Assembly (NCBI RefSeq): GCF_003576645.1
Contig: NC_044924.1
Coordinates: 31,247,480-31,311,479, forward strand
Length of the DNA stretch: 64,000 nucleotides
From: Ipomoea triloba
Lineage: Eukaryota; Streptophyta; Magnoliopsida; Solanales; Convolvulaceae
Reading direction: 5' to 3'
Part shown: positions 24,077 through 36,323 of the stretch, in pieces
Numbering within the stretch: position 1 is the stretch's first letter
How the letters are laid out: the number at the start of each line of letters is the position of its first letter
Program-made: the position numbers and the translations under genes
The notes under the pieces: model-generated
What the model was told of the DNA's origin: nothing
Database searches by the model: none
Seen by the model: only the letters and a program-made list of their open reading frames with translations

Positions 24077-24193
24077 GGGTACTTGGATTATGTCAATAGA
24101 AATGAGAAGATGAAGTTATCTGCTAGAAGTGATGCAACAAAGGATAGTGAAGAGGCAACTGATGAAGATGGAATTAAACCTTCAGTTGCATGA
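24077..24193 (+). other. Second, intact last exon of YqgF copy 1
   Basis: An acceptor GTAGCAG ends at 24076 and is followed by an exon of 117 bp ending ..GGA-ATT-AAA-CCT-TCA-GTT-GCA-TGA, the same as the last exon of copy 2 (39088-39204). If exon 5 (ending 22058) is spliced here, skipping about 2 kb, the ancestral C-terminus is restored; if spliced to 22154, the chimeric end is made. Which is used cannot be told from sequence. Confidence 0.75.
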
Positions 24194-25586
24194 ATGTATT
24201 TCATTTAGCCTGTAGATTGCAGCATAGAAATGAATGAAGAAAGAATTGATGTTATTCACTTATTCAAGCAAAAAGGGGAAACAAAAGCATTAAATATTAG
24301 AATTGTGTTTTCATTCTAACTTGATTCTAAGGAAAGTGAAGCCATATACCTAAGCTCTAGAGTTATTATTATTATTATTATTTTTTTTTGAAAACCAAAC
24401 CAATACTGATATATTAATGAATGAGGTTTTGAATACGTACGGGGGAGTCGTGTCACAATTTAATTACCTTTAAAGTGTTATAGACATAAAAAAAAATTGA
24501 CAATATTAAGTAAAGTTTTAGACTCTTAGTTACACAAAAAGAAAAAAAGAAAATAAAGAAAAAGACACAAGTCTAGTAATTTCCTGTAAAGAAGTTAAAA
24601 GCCTTTATTCAGAGAAAAATAACCTAAGCTACACTCCCTATCTCCTCCGGTCATCCATGCTGCCCCCTCTCACTCTCTCCTCACGGTTTTGTCAAGTCTC
24701 ACAATCGCCGTCACTCATCGGTTTCAGCCTATCACCGTGCGCCCAAAATTCAGTGTGTTTAGCGGAAGAACCAGAGGTCAGTTTTTTTCATTTTAAATTT
24801 CTTTTATTTCTTTTCTTGTGAGTCGGTCGAAGGGCTACTGCTTGAGTTGATTCTGTGTCATGGTTACTGCTGTTTACGTACCAAGAATGGATGGATGGAT
24901 TTGTGGATTGGGTAATTGGATTTTTCCTGTAAATGAGTACATTCATTTTGTTTTTGGGTGAGCTACATGCAATAGCTGCAATTGATAAGGTGCTAATTTG
25001 GTGTTGCATTGTAATGCCTACCAAGTGTTTGATGTAATGTCCCTGATGCAGTCTACCCTGGTTTACTCTGGTTCTTTTTTGGGAGATTGATATTCTTTGA
25101 TTTATTGGCCAATTCTTGTTTTCACTGCTTCATTGTTTGGCCATTGTTGTATAGAACACTTTTGCTTTTGGTTCTACCAAACTATAACGGGTCAAGACTC
25201 AAAGGGGGTTCTAATCTTTTATTCTTCCTCCTTGGAGGAGAGCAGACAAAATCTTATGTACTATATGTGTTTCTTCCATCCTTAATATTCACTAAATGTA
25301 AGTATAGTATAAATACAGATTATTCAATTGAAGAATTTTGATTAATATATGGTTAAGTTAGTTTGATGATTTATTTTTGAGCTAGGCGTTTGAAATAAAT
25401 ATTTGATTTAGACGCACATGTAATTTGTATTTATTAACTACTAGTAATGCTTGATTGGGTAGTGGAGAGCTAGTTTACTCATTGGGTTTTTATCTCACTC
25501 TTATTTTTCCATGTTTTTCAGATTAGTAAGTGGATTTGGGGAAATAACAGAGAGCATAACAAATTTGTCTTCTATTTTCTCAATCA

Positions 25587-28295
25587 ATGAAAATCGCTTC
25601 AATGTCTCTTCTCCGGCCACGTGTGGTGCCGCTTCTATTTTCAACTTTCAGTGCCTCGGCCTCACGGAACACCTACTTATCTTCCCCATTCGCCATTGTC
25701 TTGGCAGCTCGCCATCACCACCAAGGCTCTAAGAATGCTCCTAGGAAACTACAACAGCCGAATAAGAACCTCCTCAAGGCTCGTGAGACTATCAAGCAAT
25801 TCTCGCCTCTAGCTCCGGTTCTCTCCAGCGAAGATAAAACAAATCTCTCTCAGGACCAAGCAGTGGGAATGGTTGCTGCTTCACAGGCTAATTTCATGCG
25901 TGTTATAGTGCAATCATTGCCTTCGGAAGTTTGTAGTGGTTCTGGACTGGTAGAAGGTTTCACTGATGCTCCGGGAGTTGGAGTGGAACTACTATGTGTG
26001 GTGAAGGCGGTGTTGAAGAAGATCAAGAGGAGAGTGTTGGTTGGGGATAAGGTTTTAGTAGGTTCGATTGATTGGGTGGACAGACGGGGAATGATAGAAA
26101 ATGTGTTTGAGAGGAAGTGCGAGATTTTGGACCCTCCTGTGGCGAACGTGGATCATTTGCTAGTGTTGTTTTCAATGGAGCAACCGAAACTTGAGCCCTT
26201 TTCTCTCACTAGGTTCCTTATTGAGGCTGAGTCAACTGGAATTCCTTTTACTCTTGCATTGAACAAGTGTGAACTTGTTCCTGAAGAGGTTTGTATCTTC
26301 TTGAATATGATAATTAGCCTTTAAATATTTATGATCAGAGTACTATTAGACATCAGTGTTATTTGAAACACTTATATGACTTCGATAAGACTTTCTTATT
26401 TTTCAAACTATCAAACCCCTAAAAGAAATATGAACTATGAATTGTGTGTTGTTACTGCTATGAAAATGATTTTTGGAGTGTGCAATGGATCTCTTGATGA
26501 CTCATTAGCTGTGCATGTTATTTTTTATATTCTGGGAATATGATTACATTGCGATATATTGGGGAGAATTTTCTAGTTCTATGTTAATAGTTGACATTTG
26601 TGCATTTCATGCACCATACCTGTCCTGTCTTGTGGATTCTAACCCATCTCTTTGGGTGTATACTCCACCTATATGTTGCTGTAGTTTTAACAAACACAGT
26701 ACTACACTTGGCTGCCAATTTCTCATGCATGTGTTGTGTCTGACATAATTTATCATTTAGAGTTCTCTTTATGTGATGAACTTTGGTAGAGAATGCTCTA
26801 ATAAAATCTCCACTGCTTTTAATGTAGTGAGCTTTTGAAACCCCATAATGTACCCATGTTGGGTTCTACATTGTAGGGTTCAGATCCTTGGTTTCCTTTT
26901 GTTTATTTATTTCACATTAAATACCAAATCTATATCGATAATTATGAGGGCTATATAACTTCTGCAGACATTGGCTGCATGGAAATCTAGGCTTCGTAAA
27001 TGGGGTTATGAACCTATCTTTTGCAGTGTGGAATCACAGCGTGGAATTGATACTTTGCTGTTCATTATGAGAGAACAGACCTCAGTAATTGTTGGCCCTA
27101 GTGGTGTTGGAAAATCCAGTCTCATTAATGCTATGAGATTCAATAAGCGTGGTGCTGTTGGTGTTGGCGAAGGAGATAACTGTTCAAACCTAGTAAACAT
27201 TGCCTCTTCTACTGTTGGTGTTGTAATTTCATTGTTATGTTTCTAAGCCTCTAACATCTTGTTTCCTGGATCACCTTATCAGATTCTGGATAGCAAATGG
27301 TTTGAAGAACAACGTGTTGGTGAAGTGTCTACAAGAAGTGGAAGAGGGAAACATACCACTAGGAATGTTTCTTTACTTCCACTATCTGAAGGAGGGTATC
27401 TCGCAGATACTCCAGGATTCTGCCATCCTAGTTTGATGAAAGTGACAAAGCAATCTCTCGCAGAACATTTTCCCGAGGTTGGTTTTCGAGGATTAACCTT
27501 TATTTCTCCTTTTAAATAACCAAACAGCTGAAGCATTATTTTCTCAACAGATCCAAAAAATGCTTAAAGAAAAAGAACCAGCAAAGTGTTCTTTCAGCAA
27601 CTGCTTACATCTTGGTGAACCGGGGTGCCTTGTTGGAGGAGACTGGGAAAGATACCCATACTACCTTCAGTTGCTTGATGAAATCAAAATCAGAGAGGAG
27701 TTTCAGCTTAGGGTAGTGGGGACTAAACGAGAAAGTGATGTGAGGTATGCTATAGTATCATTAACCAAATTCATTCTTATCTAGCTAAAAGAAAACGAAT
27801 TGATTGTCCCCTGTTAGGATCAAGCACTTACCACCCAACAATCCCCTAGCCACCGCATGTTGGACTTGGCCCTTTACCGGCCTTTGCCCAACAATTCCCT
27901 CTCCTAGCGAACCTGTGGCTTGCCTCTGATACCAGGATTAAGCTTTTACCTCTATGCTAAAAGCTATAGTTCATAGCAAAGGCACTAACTTTATTTTCTT
28001 ATACCGCCACACATTTTCGAGAGGCAGGATGCTGGACTTGACCCACATTCCCTATTCAATCTTACTACCTTTTTTGTTTTCGTATTTCGTGTTTTGTCCT
28101 TTCAGGTATAAAGTAGGAGACAAAGGCGTTATACAAGCTGAACCGCGCTTAGAACCCAAGAAGCACAGGAGACAATCTCGTAAGAGACTGAACCAATCAG
28201 TCTTAGATGAGTTGGATGAACTTGATGATGAGGATGAAGAGACACTGGATGATGACAACCCAATATTGAGAGCAATGAAGCAAGAAAACTCATAG
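25587..28295 (+). CDS. RsgA-type circularly permuted GTPase for small-subunit ribosome assembly, organellar (copy 1)
   Basis: Five coding exons: 25587-26288, 26968-27192, 27283-27477, 27551-27744, 28106-28295; 501 aa. RsgA/YjeQ GTPases check late maturation of the 30S subunit. The N-terminus (MKIASMSLLRPRVVPLLFST.., Arg/Ser-rich) is an organelle-targeting leader. The GTPase motifs come in permuted order: NKCE (G4) near residue 229, then P-loop GPSGVGKSS, then DTPGF (G3). A zinc site of form C-x5-C-x-H-x5-C (CSFSNCLHLGEPGC) follows, as in RsgA. The C-terminus is a basic stretch then an acidic run (LDELDELDDEDEETLDDD). A leader exon ends at about 24776 and its intron's acceptor is at 25521. The last intron (27745-28105) holds a dispersed repeat. 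Plastid or mitochondrial targeting cannot be decided by eye. Confidence 0.93.
27815..28050. repeat. Dispersed repeat in the last RsgA intron (copy 1)
   Basis: Contains 'gttaggatcaagcacttac' and 'tttcgagaggcaggatgctg' followed by 'gacttgac'. A diverged relative lies at about 60376-60500 in the last intron of the AHL gene, and an identical copy at about 42826-43061. G+C-richer than the intron around it. Type unknown; a SINE or other retroposon piece is likely. Confidence 0.6.
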
Positions 28296-28564
28296 GATGA
28301 AACTCGATTATATTGTTGGAAATTCTGAGGACGACTGGCAATCAACCATTGTTAATATGGCTAGAGTGTAAAGAGAGGTAAATGTAAATGCTGCTTCGAG
28401 CTGAATAGTTATGGTGAGTTGAAGCTATGATGACCTTTTTGGTTGGTTACTTGGTTATGGCTTCAGCTGGATGTGTACATAGCATGGATATTAACCAATA
28501 AATGAGCTTTTTCCTGTTAATGCATAAAACACACATCTCACACAATATTTGTTTTTGGAATTAG

Positions 28565-28760
28565 GGTCCGTTTGGAAAGCAGGAAAATGACTTCTGGAAA
28601 ATGTTTTATGGAAAATGTGTCATTTTTCGGAAAACAGTTTCATTTCTAGTGTTTGGATGTATTATGGAAAATTGTCTTTGTGTGTTTGGTTCATTTTCTG
28701 GAAAATGGATAGAATTGTATAATTAAACATTGTAATTGTTTTATTTAAAATATAAAAAAT
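28565..28760. repeat. Repeat starting GGTCCGTTTGG at the right breakpoint of the duplicated block
   Basis: Copies 1 and 2 of the gene block part company at 28564/43575, and here the sequence starts GGTCCGTTTGGAAAG, a common terminal motif of plant hAT-like MITEs, followed by many GGAAAATG and TTTTCCGG words. The right end is not clear, and it may be a fragment. Confidence 0.45.
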
Positions 28761-29002
28761 TACTACGTATAATAGTATTAAAATAATGGTATTTAATAAA
28801 AAAATAGAATTTATAAAAAAAATTAAAAAATTTTAAAAAAATGTAGCAAAGGTTTTCGGCGGTTTTCCCACCTCATTGGTCCAAAGTGAGTAGTATCCAC
28901 TTATGATTGCAATGTAATTTGTTCTCTAAGTACCTTACATGGTATAAAACTTAATGAATAAACCTTATGTTTATTCTTGATTTGTAATCAGTTATCAAAA
29001 AC

Positions 29003-29082
29003 CAACTACTGCCACAATGGCTAAATTTGGCCTTACAAACTTACACCACCTGATTTGTACAATATTAATGAAAAATGTTACA
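29003..29082 (-). repeat. Remnant of the left LTR of the LARD-like element
   Basis: 'cacaatggctaaatttggcc' followed by ACACCACCTGATT and a terminal AAAAATGTTACA resembles the end of the right LTR (36648-36711: cataatggctataaatggcc, GCACCACTTTATT, GAAAATGTTACA). Divergence is much higher than between other repeats here, so the element is old or the remnant belongs to a related element. Confidence 0.5.
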
Positions 29083-29179
29083 ATTTTTCATTTGGTGCAA
29101 GCATTGGCACAACCTTCATTTAAAAAACAAAAAACATGAATCATAGTGGTATGTCCTCTTAAATTAAAGTGTGAGTAAN

Positions 29180-30714
29180 CAAATAAATATGCGCATAACC
29201 ATATGAGAAACCATCCATATTACATAGAAGTGACAAAATATATGTACGTACAATATAGTCACATAATTAGTTCCATGTATCCTGTATGATCCTTAAATTC
29301 TTATAAGCATGCCTTAAATAAGGATTCGAAACTATTAGCAAAATGCTAATATTTAACACGACCAACTCTTTATCTTTAATACTATCTATGATGGCTAAGT
29401 TTTCGGAGTTGACACGTCTGCCTCTCCATTTTCATTATTCTTAGCCAAAGACAGTATTTGAGTAGTCCATATTCCAATGGCTTTAAATGACAAAATAATA
29501 AGTCTAAGCCCACAATGGAACTTTAAACATACACCTTAGAAATAATCTCCAAAATAAAAAGGAAAACCCAATTTTTATGCCATAGAGCAATAACGAGGAT
29601 TTATTTATGTAACTTTATGAAACAACACAAATGTTGTATCAATATAAAAAATCCTCAATATGAATCAATCTCATGAGCCTTTGCTTGCTTTATGCCTCTC
29701 AACATTGAATTTATGAGCCTCTTCAAATCTTAATGACCCAGGATCAATTTGATGAGACGAAAAACTCCAATAAATGCTTAAAGAATTCAACTCATAATAG
29801 TACACCATAAACTTCATGCTATTGTTAAAATAAAAACTATTAGTGTTGTTACAACATTTTCATAAATATGTTGCACAACTTGTAGTTCAAACAATTTGAA
29901 CTTATTTATAATTAACAAGGCAAGGTGTCTTATCCTTGAAGTGGAACAATCTTGAAATGGGATATCTTAATGATCAAATGACCACTCCCACTAGTCAAGC
30001 CATTACTCCCACTGATCAAGTCATTCTTAAGCATTATATAAATGATATACATACATACTAACGATCCTCATGTCCAACTAATTTTAACAAAGAATAAAGT
30101 TTCCCACCATAGTTGGACATACCAAATATGTACATGTAGCAGACACGATTTTCAACTATTTGAACAAATTAAATTGCTCTAGTTGAAATTTGGCTAGATA
30201 TGTACATTTCCAATATAAGGATCCAAAAGTATATCATATAAAGTTCATACAGAAAAGATCTATTGTGGTTGGGCTGAAAAACCAAGTAAGCAACGTACAG
30301 TAACAATTTCAAGTTACTAAGTTTTGGAGATTAACAAAATACATGTGTTGCCAATGCAACACATGCCTTATAGAATTATAACCGACCTTAAGTTATAAAT
30401 TCTAAAAAGAATGGTATGATAAAATTTTATCTTGATCATCAATTTAACCAGAAGAATCTAGTGACATAAAACTTGCCTGTAGGCTAAAGTTTTATTCAAT
30501 TAGGCTCAACTGAGGTTTTATGACAATCAAATATAAGATTCTAATGACATAAAACTTGCCTGTGGGCTAAAGTTTTATTCAATTAGACTCAACTAAAAAA
30601 AATTTATGATAAAATTATTATCAAAAAGATAGAAGAATCTAGTGACATAAAACTTGCCTGTGGGCTAAAGTTTTATTCAATTAGATCCATCTCCAAGCTT
30701 ATGATAAAACTATC
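29180..30714. repeat. 1535-bp segment repeated exactly at 30716-32250; both left joins are single Ns
   Basis: 29180-30714 and 30716-32250 are the same length and, in every line I compared, identical. Each begins directly after an N (29179 and 30715). A small contig wholly contained in the start of the next one, placed beside it in scaffolding, would look exactly like this. Confidence 0.85.
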
Positions 30715-33700
30715 NCAAATAAATATGCGCATAACCATATGAGAAACCATCCATATTACATAGAAGTGACAAAATATATGTACGTACAATATAGTCACAT
30801 AATTAGTTCCATGTATCCTGTATGATCCTTAAATTCTTATAAGCATGCCTTAAATAAGGATTCGAAACTATTAGCAAAATGCTAATATTTAACACGACCA
30901 ACTCTTTATCTTTAATACTATCTATGATGGCTAAGTTTTCGGAGTTGACACGTCTGCCTCTCCATTTTCATTATTCTTAGCCAAAGACAGTATTTGAGTA
31001 GTCCATATTCCAATGGCTTTAAATGACAAAATAATAAGTCTAAGCCCACAATGGAACTTTAAACATACACCTTAGAAATAATCTCCAAAATAAAAAGGAA
31101 AACCCAATTTTTATGCCATAGAGCAATAACGAGGATTTATTTATGTAACTTTATGAAACAACACAAATGTTGTATCAATATAAAAAATCCTCAATATGAA
31201 TCAATCTCATGAGCCTTTGCTTGCTTTATGCCTCTCAACATTGAATTTATGAGCCTCTTCAAATCTTAATGACCCAGGATCAATTTGATGAGACGAAAAA
31301 CTCCAATAAATGCTTAAAGAATTCAACTCATAATAGTACACCATAAACTTCATGCTATTGTTAAAATAAAAACTATTAGTGTTGTTACAACATTTTCATA
31401 AATATGTTGCACAACTTGTAGTTCAAACAATTTGAACTTATTTATAATTAACAAGGCAAGGTGTCTTATCCTTGAAGTGGAACAATCTTGAAATGGGATA
31501 TCTTAATGATCAAATGACCACTCCCACTAGTCAAGCCATTACTCCCACTGATCAAGTCATTCTTAAGCATTATATAAATGATATACATACATACTAACGA
31601 TCCTCATGTCCAACTAATTTTAACAAAGAATAAAGTTTCCCACCATAGTTGGACATACCAAATATGTACATGTAGCAGACACGATTTTCAACTATTTGAA
31701 CAAATTAAATTGCTCTAGTTGAAATTTGGCTAGATATGTACATTTCCAATATAAGGATCCAAAAGTATATCATATAAAGTTCATACAGAAAAGATCTATT
31801 GTGGTTGGGCTGAAAAACCAAGTAAGCAACGTACAGTAACAATTTCAAGTTACTAAGTTTTGGAGATTAACAAAATACATGTGTTGCCAATGCAACACAT
31901 GCCTTATAGAATTATAACCGACCTTAAGTTATAAATTCTAAAAAGAATGGTATGATAAAATTTTATCTTGATCATCAATTTAACCAGAAGAATCTAGTGA
32001 CATAAAACTTGCCTGTAGGCTAAAGTTTTATTCAATTAGGCTCAACTGAGGTTTTATGACAATCAAATATAAGATTCTAATGACATAAAACTTGCCTGTG
32101 GGCTAAAGTTTTATTCAATTAGACTCAACTAAAAAAAATTTATGATAAAATTATTATCAAAAAGATAGAAGAATCTAGTGACATAAAACTTGCCTGTGGG
32201 CTAAAGTTTTATTCAATTAGATCCATCTCCAAGCTTATGATAAAACTATCAAATCATGTTCCTTTTCTCAATCCCTGTGGGTAAATTAAGAAATATGATT
32301 TGATATTTTATCCTGACTATTTACATAAGCTATGATAAAATCTACCGATAGGAATTTATTATAGTTTATGTAATTAGTCACAAAGTGATCAAAAATTTCA
32401 GTTATGAAATTGTATTGATCACTTGACATATGTATATTAAAGAATATTAATGTGCCAAGCTATTAATCTAATTTCCTTTTAATGCATAAAAAATACACAC
32501 AAAAGAAACCAAACTAATACCTCAAAAATAATATTCTTTGAATATGTACATATATCAAAACTTTACGATAGAAGATATCAATTCTCAATTTATTTCATAA
32601 CCATATAATAAATAAATTGACTTTCCTATCTATAATGATAAAAACTCACCAAAAACTATATTCTGAGACATAATTGCCTGTGGGCTAAATTACGATCATA
32701 TATAGTTTGGTGTTTTTACCCTAATTAATCATATGAATATAACAAAATTGCCTGTGGGCTAAATTTCATTATATCATATAATTAATTACAACCAATACGT
32801 CTATGTCTGTATGTGATCTTACAAAATTTCAATTAAATACTGTGGCTATTCTTTAATTAATCAAAATTATATGATCACTAGATGATTATCTTGATATTTT
32901 AGGCATCAACTTTAAAGCCTAAAACAAATGATTATCTTGATATTTTAGGCATTAACTTTAAAGCCTAAAAACAATTATGCAACAATGTGATAAACAATTC
33001 CAAGTATCCTCCCTGGTCATGTTTTCTCACACAAAAGGCATAATTGACGGATAACCTTTTAAATCTTAATAGTTCACCTTAGGGAAAGACTTTTAATCTC
33101 AAGTGAACACCTCAGACGGTCATAACATGCTTAAACATAATGCACTACCGTATATAAGTCCACACATAAAGTTCAACTTAACAAGGAATTTTTAATTCCT
33201 AACATATGCAATTCTAAAGGCATATATAAAATCACATAACTAGAAAACATAATGTTATGCTAGTGAACAATTATGCATGAAATTCAATAAACTCATAAAT
33301 AAATTGTACACCATAATAGCAATTTAAAAGAGCTATAAAATTATTATTATTATTCAAATAATGACATAAATCCAAAACTTGAAAGATTATAAAATTTGAA
33401 AAATAACAATAATCTATAATAACTGTATACTTTTCACAATTGAAAAGTTTTAACTTGTATGCCCAATACAAAAGGATTCAACGCATATAGTAAACTTTAC
33501 GAGAACTAGCCTTAAAATTGTAAATTCTAATCATATCAGAACCATATGATATGTTGACATTTACAAAATACATTCTCACGAAACAAATTGCATAATTTAA
33601 ATCATAATATTATGCACTTAATTTAATTATATGCATAAAACAAACTCATTAAAAATATGAATCAAGTATTCATACTCAATCAAAGTGGGCATCTCAATCC

Positions 33701-34650
33701 AGAAACAATGATGATAACAATGTTACGACATATTGATTCCTCAGTTCAAAGATCGATTACCGTTATTACTGAAATAACACTTATGTAACAGTAATAACTG
33801 AACAATCAATTTCCTCAATCGTAACCCCTGATATTTGATAGTAATAACTATAAAATGTTACAAAACGTTATCATTATTAACACATATATTTTGGATCAAA
33901 AATCAGATTGTTTCAAAATTATGATTTCAAATCATACTATCAAAATCCAAAACTAATGATGATAGTAACGGTGCAAATCATTGATCCATCGATTCAAAAA
34001 TTGATAATCGTTATTACTATAATAATTCTAATAATTATTACATAGTAGTAATAACGGAATAATCAATTACTTTAATTGTAACCGAACAACATTCAGTAAA
34101 AATAATAATAATTATTATTATTATTATTAAATGTTACAAAATATCATCATTATTACTCTAAATTTTGGATAAGCAAATTCAAAGGAATTTGAAAATATGA
34201 TTCTCAAAATCATAATCAAAGTTATTATGGCAAGACTAAAAAACAATATTCAATTGTCATAAACACACAACCTTTTTTCCAAACTGCGATACAAAATCAC
34301 ACTCCATAATCAAAATATTATCAAATTATGACAAATATTTCAATGAATAGTCATAATCATCACATAACATTATAACAATTAGGAGATTTGAAATGGAAAA
34401 AACAAATTGCTAGAACCGCAAGCCTTTAAAATTTTTCGGGAAAAATTTTAAAACTTAATAAAATTAAAAATGTTGAAAAATGTAAAAACTAATAATTTTC
34501 AACTTTTATTAACTGATATAAAGGCATAATTAAAAGCGGTTCTTGACTAAAACTTTATTGATGTTATTAACATAATAACAACAATTAGTCACAAAAAATA
34601 GCAATTTAACCTTTATTGCCAACAATATACTAATATGATAACAATTGGTC
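29380..34650. other. Hairpin-rich interior of the LARD-like element
   Basis: No coding frame, A+T very high, but dense inverted repeats. Examples: 29382-29460; 30071-30119 (TGTCCAACTA..TAGTTGGACA); 30342-30365 (CATGTGTTGC/GCAACACATG, 4-base loop); 30466-30495, 30549-30578 and 30647-30676 (AAAACTT-GCCTGTGGGC-TAAAGTTTT type); 32248-32304; 32649-32710; 32725-32785; 32896-32970 (TTTTAGGC/GCCTAAAA, twice); 33762-33798; 34010-34055. Positions in 29380-30714 recur +1536 because of the repeat. Several share the apical word CCTGTGGGC. Function unknown. Confidence 0.7.
32876..32972. repeat. Two-copy tandem repeat, unit about 42 bp, each a hairpin
   Basis: The unit 'gattatcttgatattttagg' plus 'catcaactttaaagcctaaaa' occurs twice in a row with one substitution (catcaac/cattaac). 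Each unit folds with stem TTTTAGGC/GCCTAAAA. Confidence 0.8.
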
Positions 34651-35286
34651 CTAAAAAGCTTGTTCAATTACCACTAATATTATTATTCAATGGTGGAAAT
34701 CATACTTTAATGACCCAGATAAGTCCCAAATAGCTTGTTCAAATAGGTTTTGAAGCCCCAAGAAGACAAAAGTATGTCATAAATTGAAGGGAAAACCAAA
34801 CTAGCTACCTTATAGGGTCACAATGAATCCAAAAATGAATAATATTTCAAAAAGAATTTATAAGCTAATAATATGCTAAATACACCTTTAAAACATGCTT
34901 TTCTAAATGCATAAGTATAACTATAAAATAATTATACATATGCAAAGCATGATAGGATTATGCATATTAATATATTATTAACCTATATATTCAAAATAAA
35001 AATGCAATACTTCAAGCAATTTATTATACACCGCAATACTGCAATATTAAATTAAAATTCATAGAACAAATTTGTCTAAATATGAATAATAATTTAATGA
35101 TAAATTACGGGAATAAACTGAACAATTAAGCTTGAAGGAACCCAAATATGATGATGGAAAATATTTAAGCAAGCCTAAGAGCTAGAGAAGGCCCATTTAT
35201 TATTACGAGTGTGCTAATTATTTAAAGCAAATCCATATGCCTTAAACAACCAAATAAGCCCAATTATAATAACAATTTTTTTTTTA

Positions 35287-36064
35287 NCCCGCCGTTTGCG
35301 CCACCGCCATTGTTGACGCACCGGCATCCCTCAGCCGCCGCCGCCACCATTCACCGCACGCGGTTCCGTCCACAGTCCAACGGCAAACGACCAAAACCAG
35401 AGAGAGAGACGATGATTGCCACCGACGCTCCGCCGACCGCGACTTCAAATTGCGTCGTCGCCACCTAGCGACCACCGGACCTGAGACAGCCGCCGTTCGC
35501 CCCTGTTCGCGACACCAACCGTCGTCCGCCGATCGAAGGATCCGTCATCACCGGTCACCGTCAGTCGTCGTTGCTGCCGTTTTCCTTTTCGCAGCGCCAA
35601 CGTCCGCCGTCGATCTAGCCGCGACGCCACCGGATTCATCTAGCCGCGACGCCACCGGATTCCTCTCGGCGTCGTCGACAGGAGCCTGAAGCGACGTCGC
35701 CGGAGATCCCAGCTCTGCCACCGCCGAATCTCTCCGTTGCAACAGATTGCGGTCGTCCAGCAGAGAGAGATAGATCGACGAGAGAGAGATCGACGGAAAA
35801 GGGAGAGAGAACACTGGAAGACGAGTCGGCTGGTACACCGGCGCTCGCCACCCTCAACCCAACACTGCCGCCCCTCCGCCGTCCCAGCAGACTGCGGCAA
35901 ATAAGAAAAAGAGAGAGAGAGACTCAGCGGCGAGCGTAGCTTGGGAAGCCAGCCTCGCCACCGCCTTCTGCCTCCGTCGCCCACCATCTACCACTATCGC
36001 CACCGAAAAGAGACCGTAACCGGCGAACAAATCCGGCAACTCTCCAGCGAAAGCAGATTACAGC
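35287..36064. other. G+C-rich leader of the LARD-like element, with a gap at its left edge
   Basis: A sharp change to about 60 percent G+C, rich in CCGCCG, CGTCG and GAGAGA words. It matches 22675-23452 in copy 1. The N at 35287 hides about 180 bp that copy 1 shows (22496-22674, including GGGCCTGGCC-type and GAGAGAGACG words). Overlapping open frames on both strands are products of the high G+C and low stop density; no family recognised. Confidence 0.6.
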
Positions 36065-36323
36065 AGGTTTATTTATTTATTTTTACTATTAATTAATTTC
36101 GAAATTATTCCTTTATATTCCGAAAAACAATAGTTGCTCGAAAAAATAACAATTATATATATATACATATATGAAACTCGATATATATGTGGACAGATAC
36201 TGGAACAGTGATATACAAACAGCATAATACTTTCTACGAAAAAACAGTAAAACATATACTGCATATTATATTAATCAGATATGTACCTGATATAATTTAA
36301 ACAACTAGGCAGAGGTTAAACAT

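Noticed and set aside
30466..30676. Three evenly spaced repeats resembling a small CRISPR array
   Set aside because: Plant nuclear context, imperfect units with hairpins, unequal spacing (83 and 98 bp), partly similar spacers, and no cas genes; better seen as element structure.
33271..33471. 66-codon minus-strand frame in the hairpin-rich region
   Set aside because: AT-rich chance frame (Tyr/Asn/Phe-rich) without a recognisable start context or domain.
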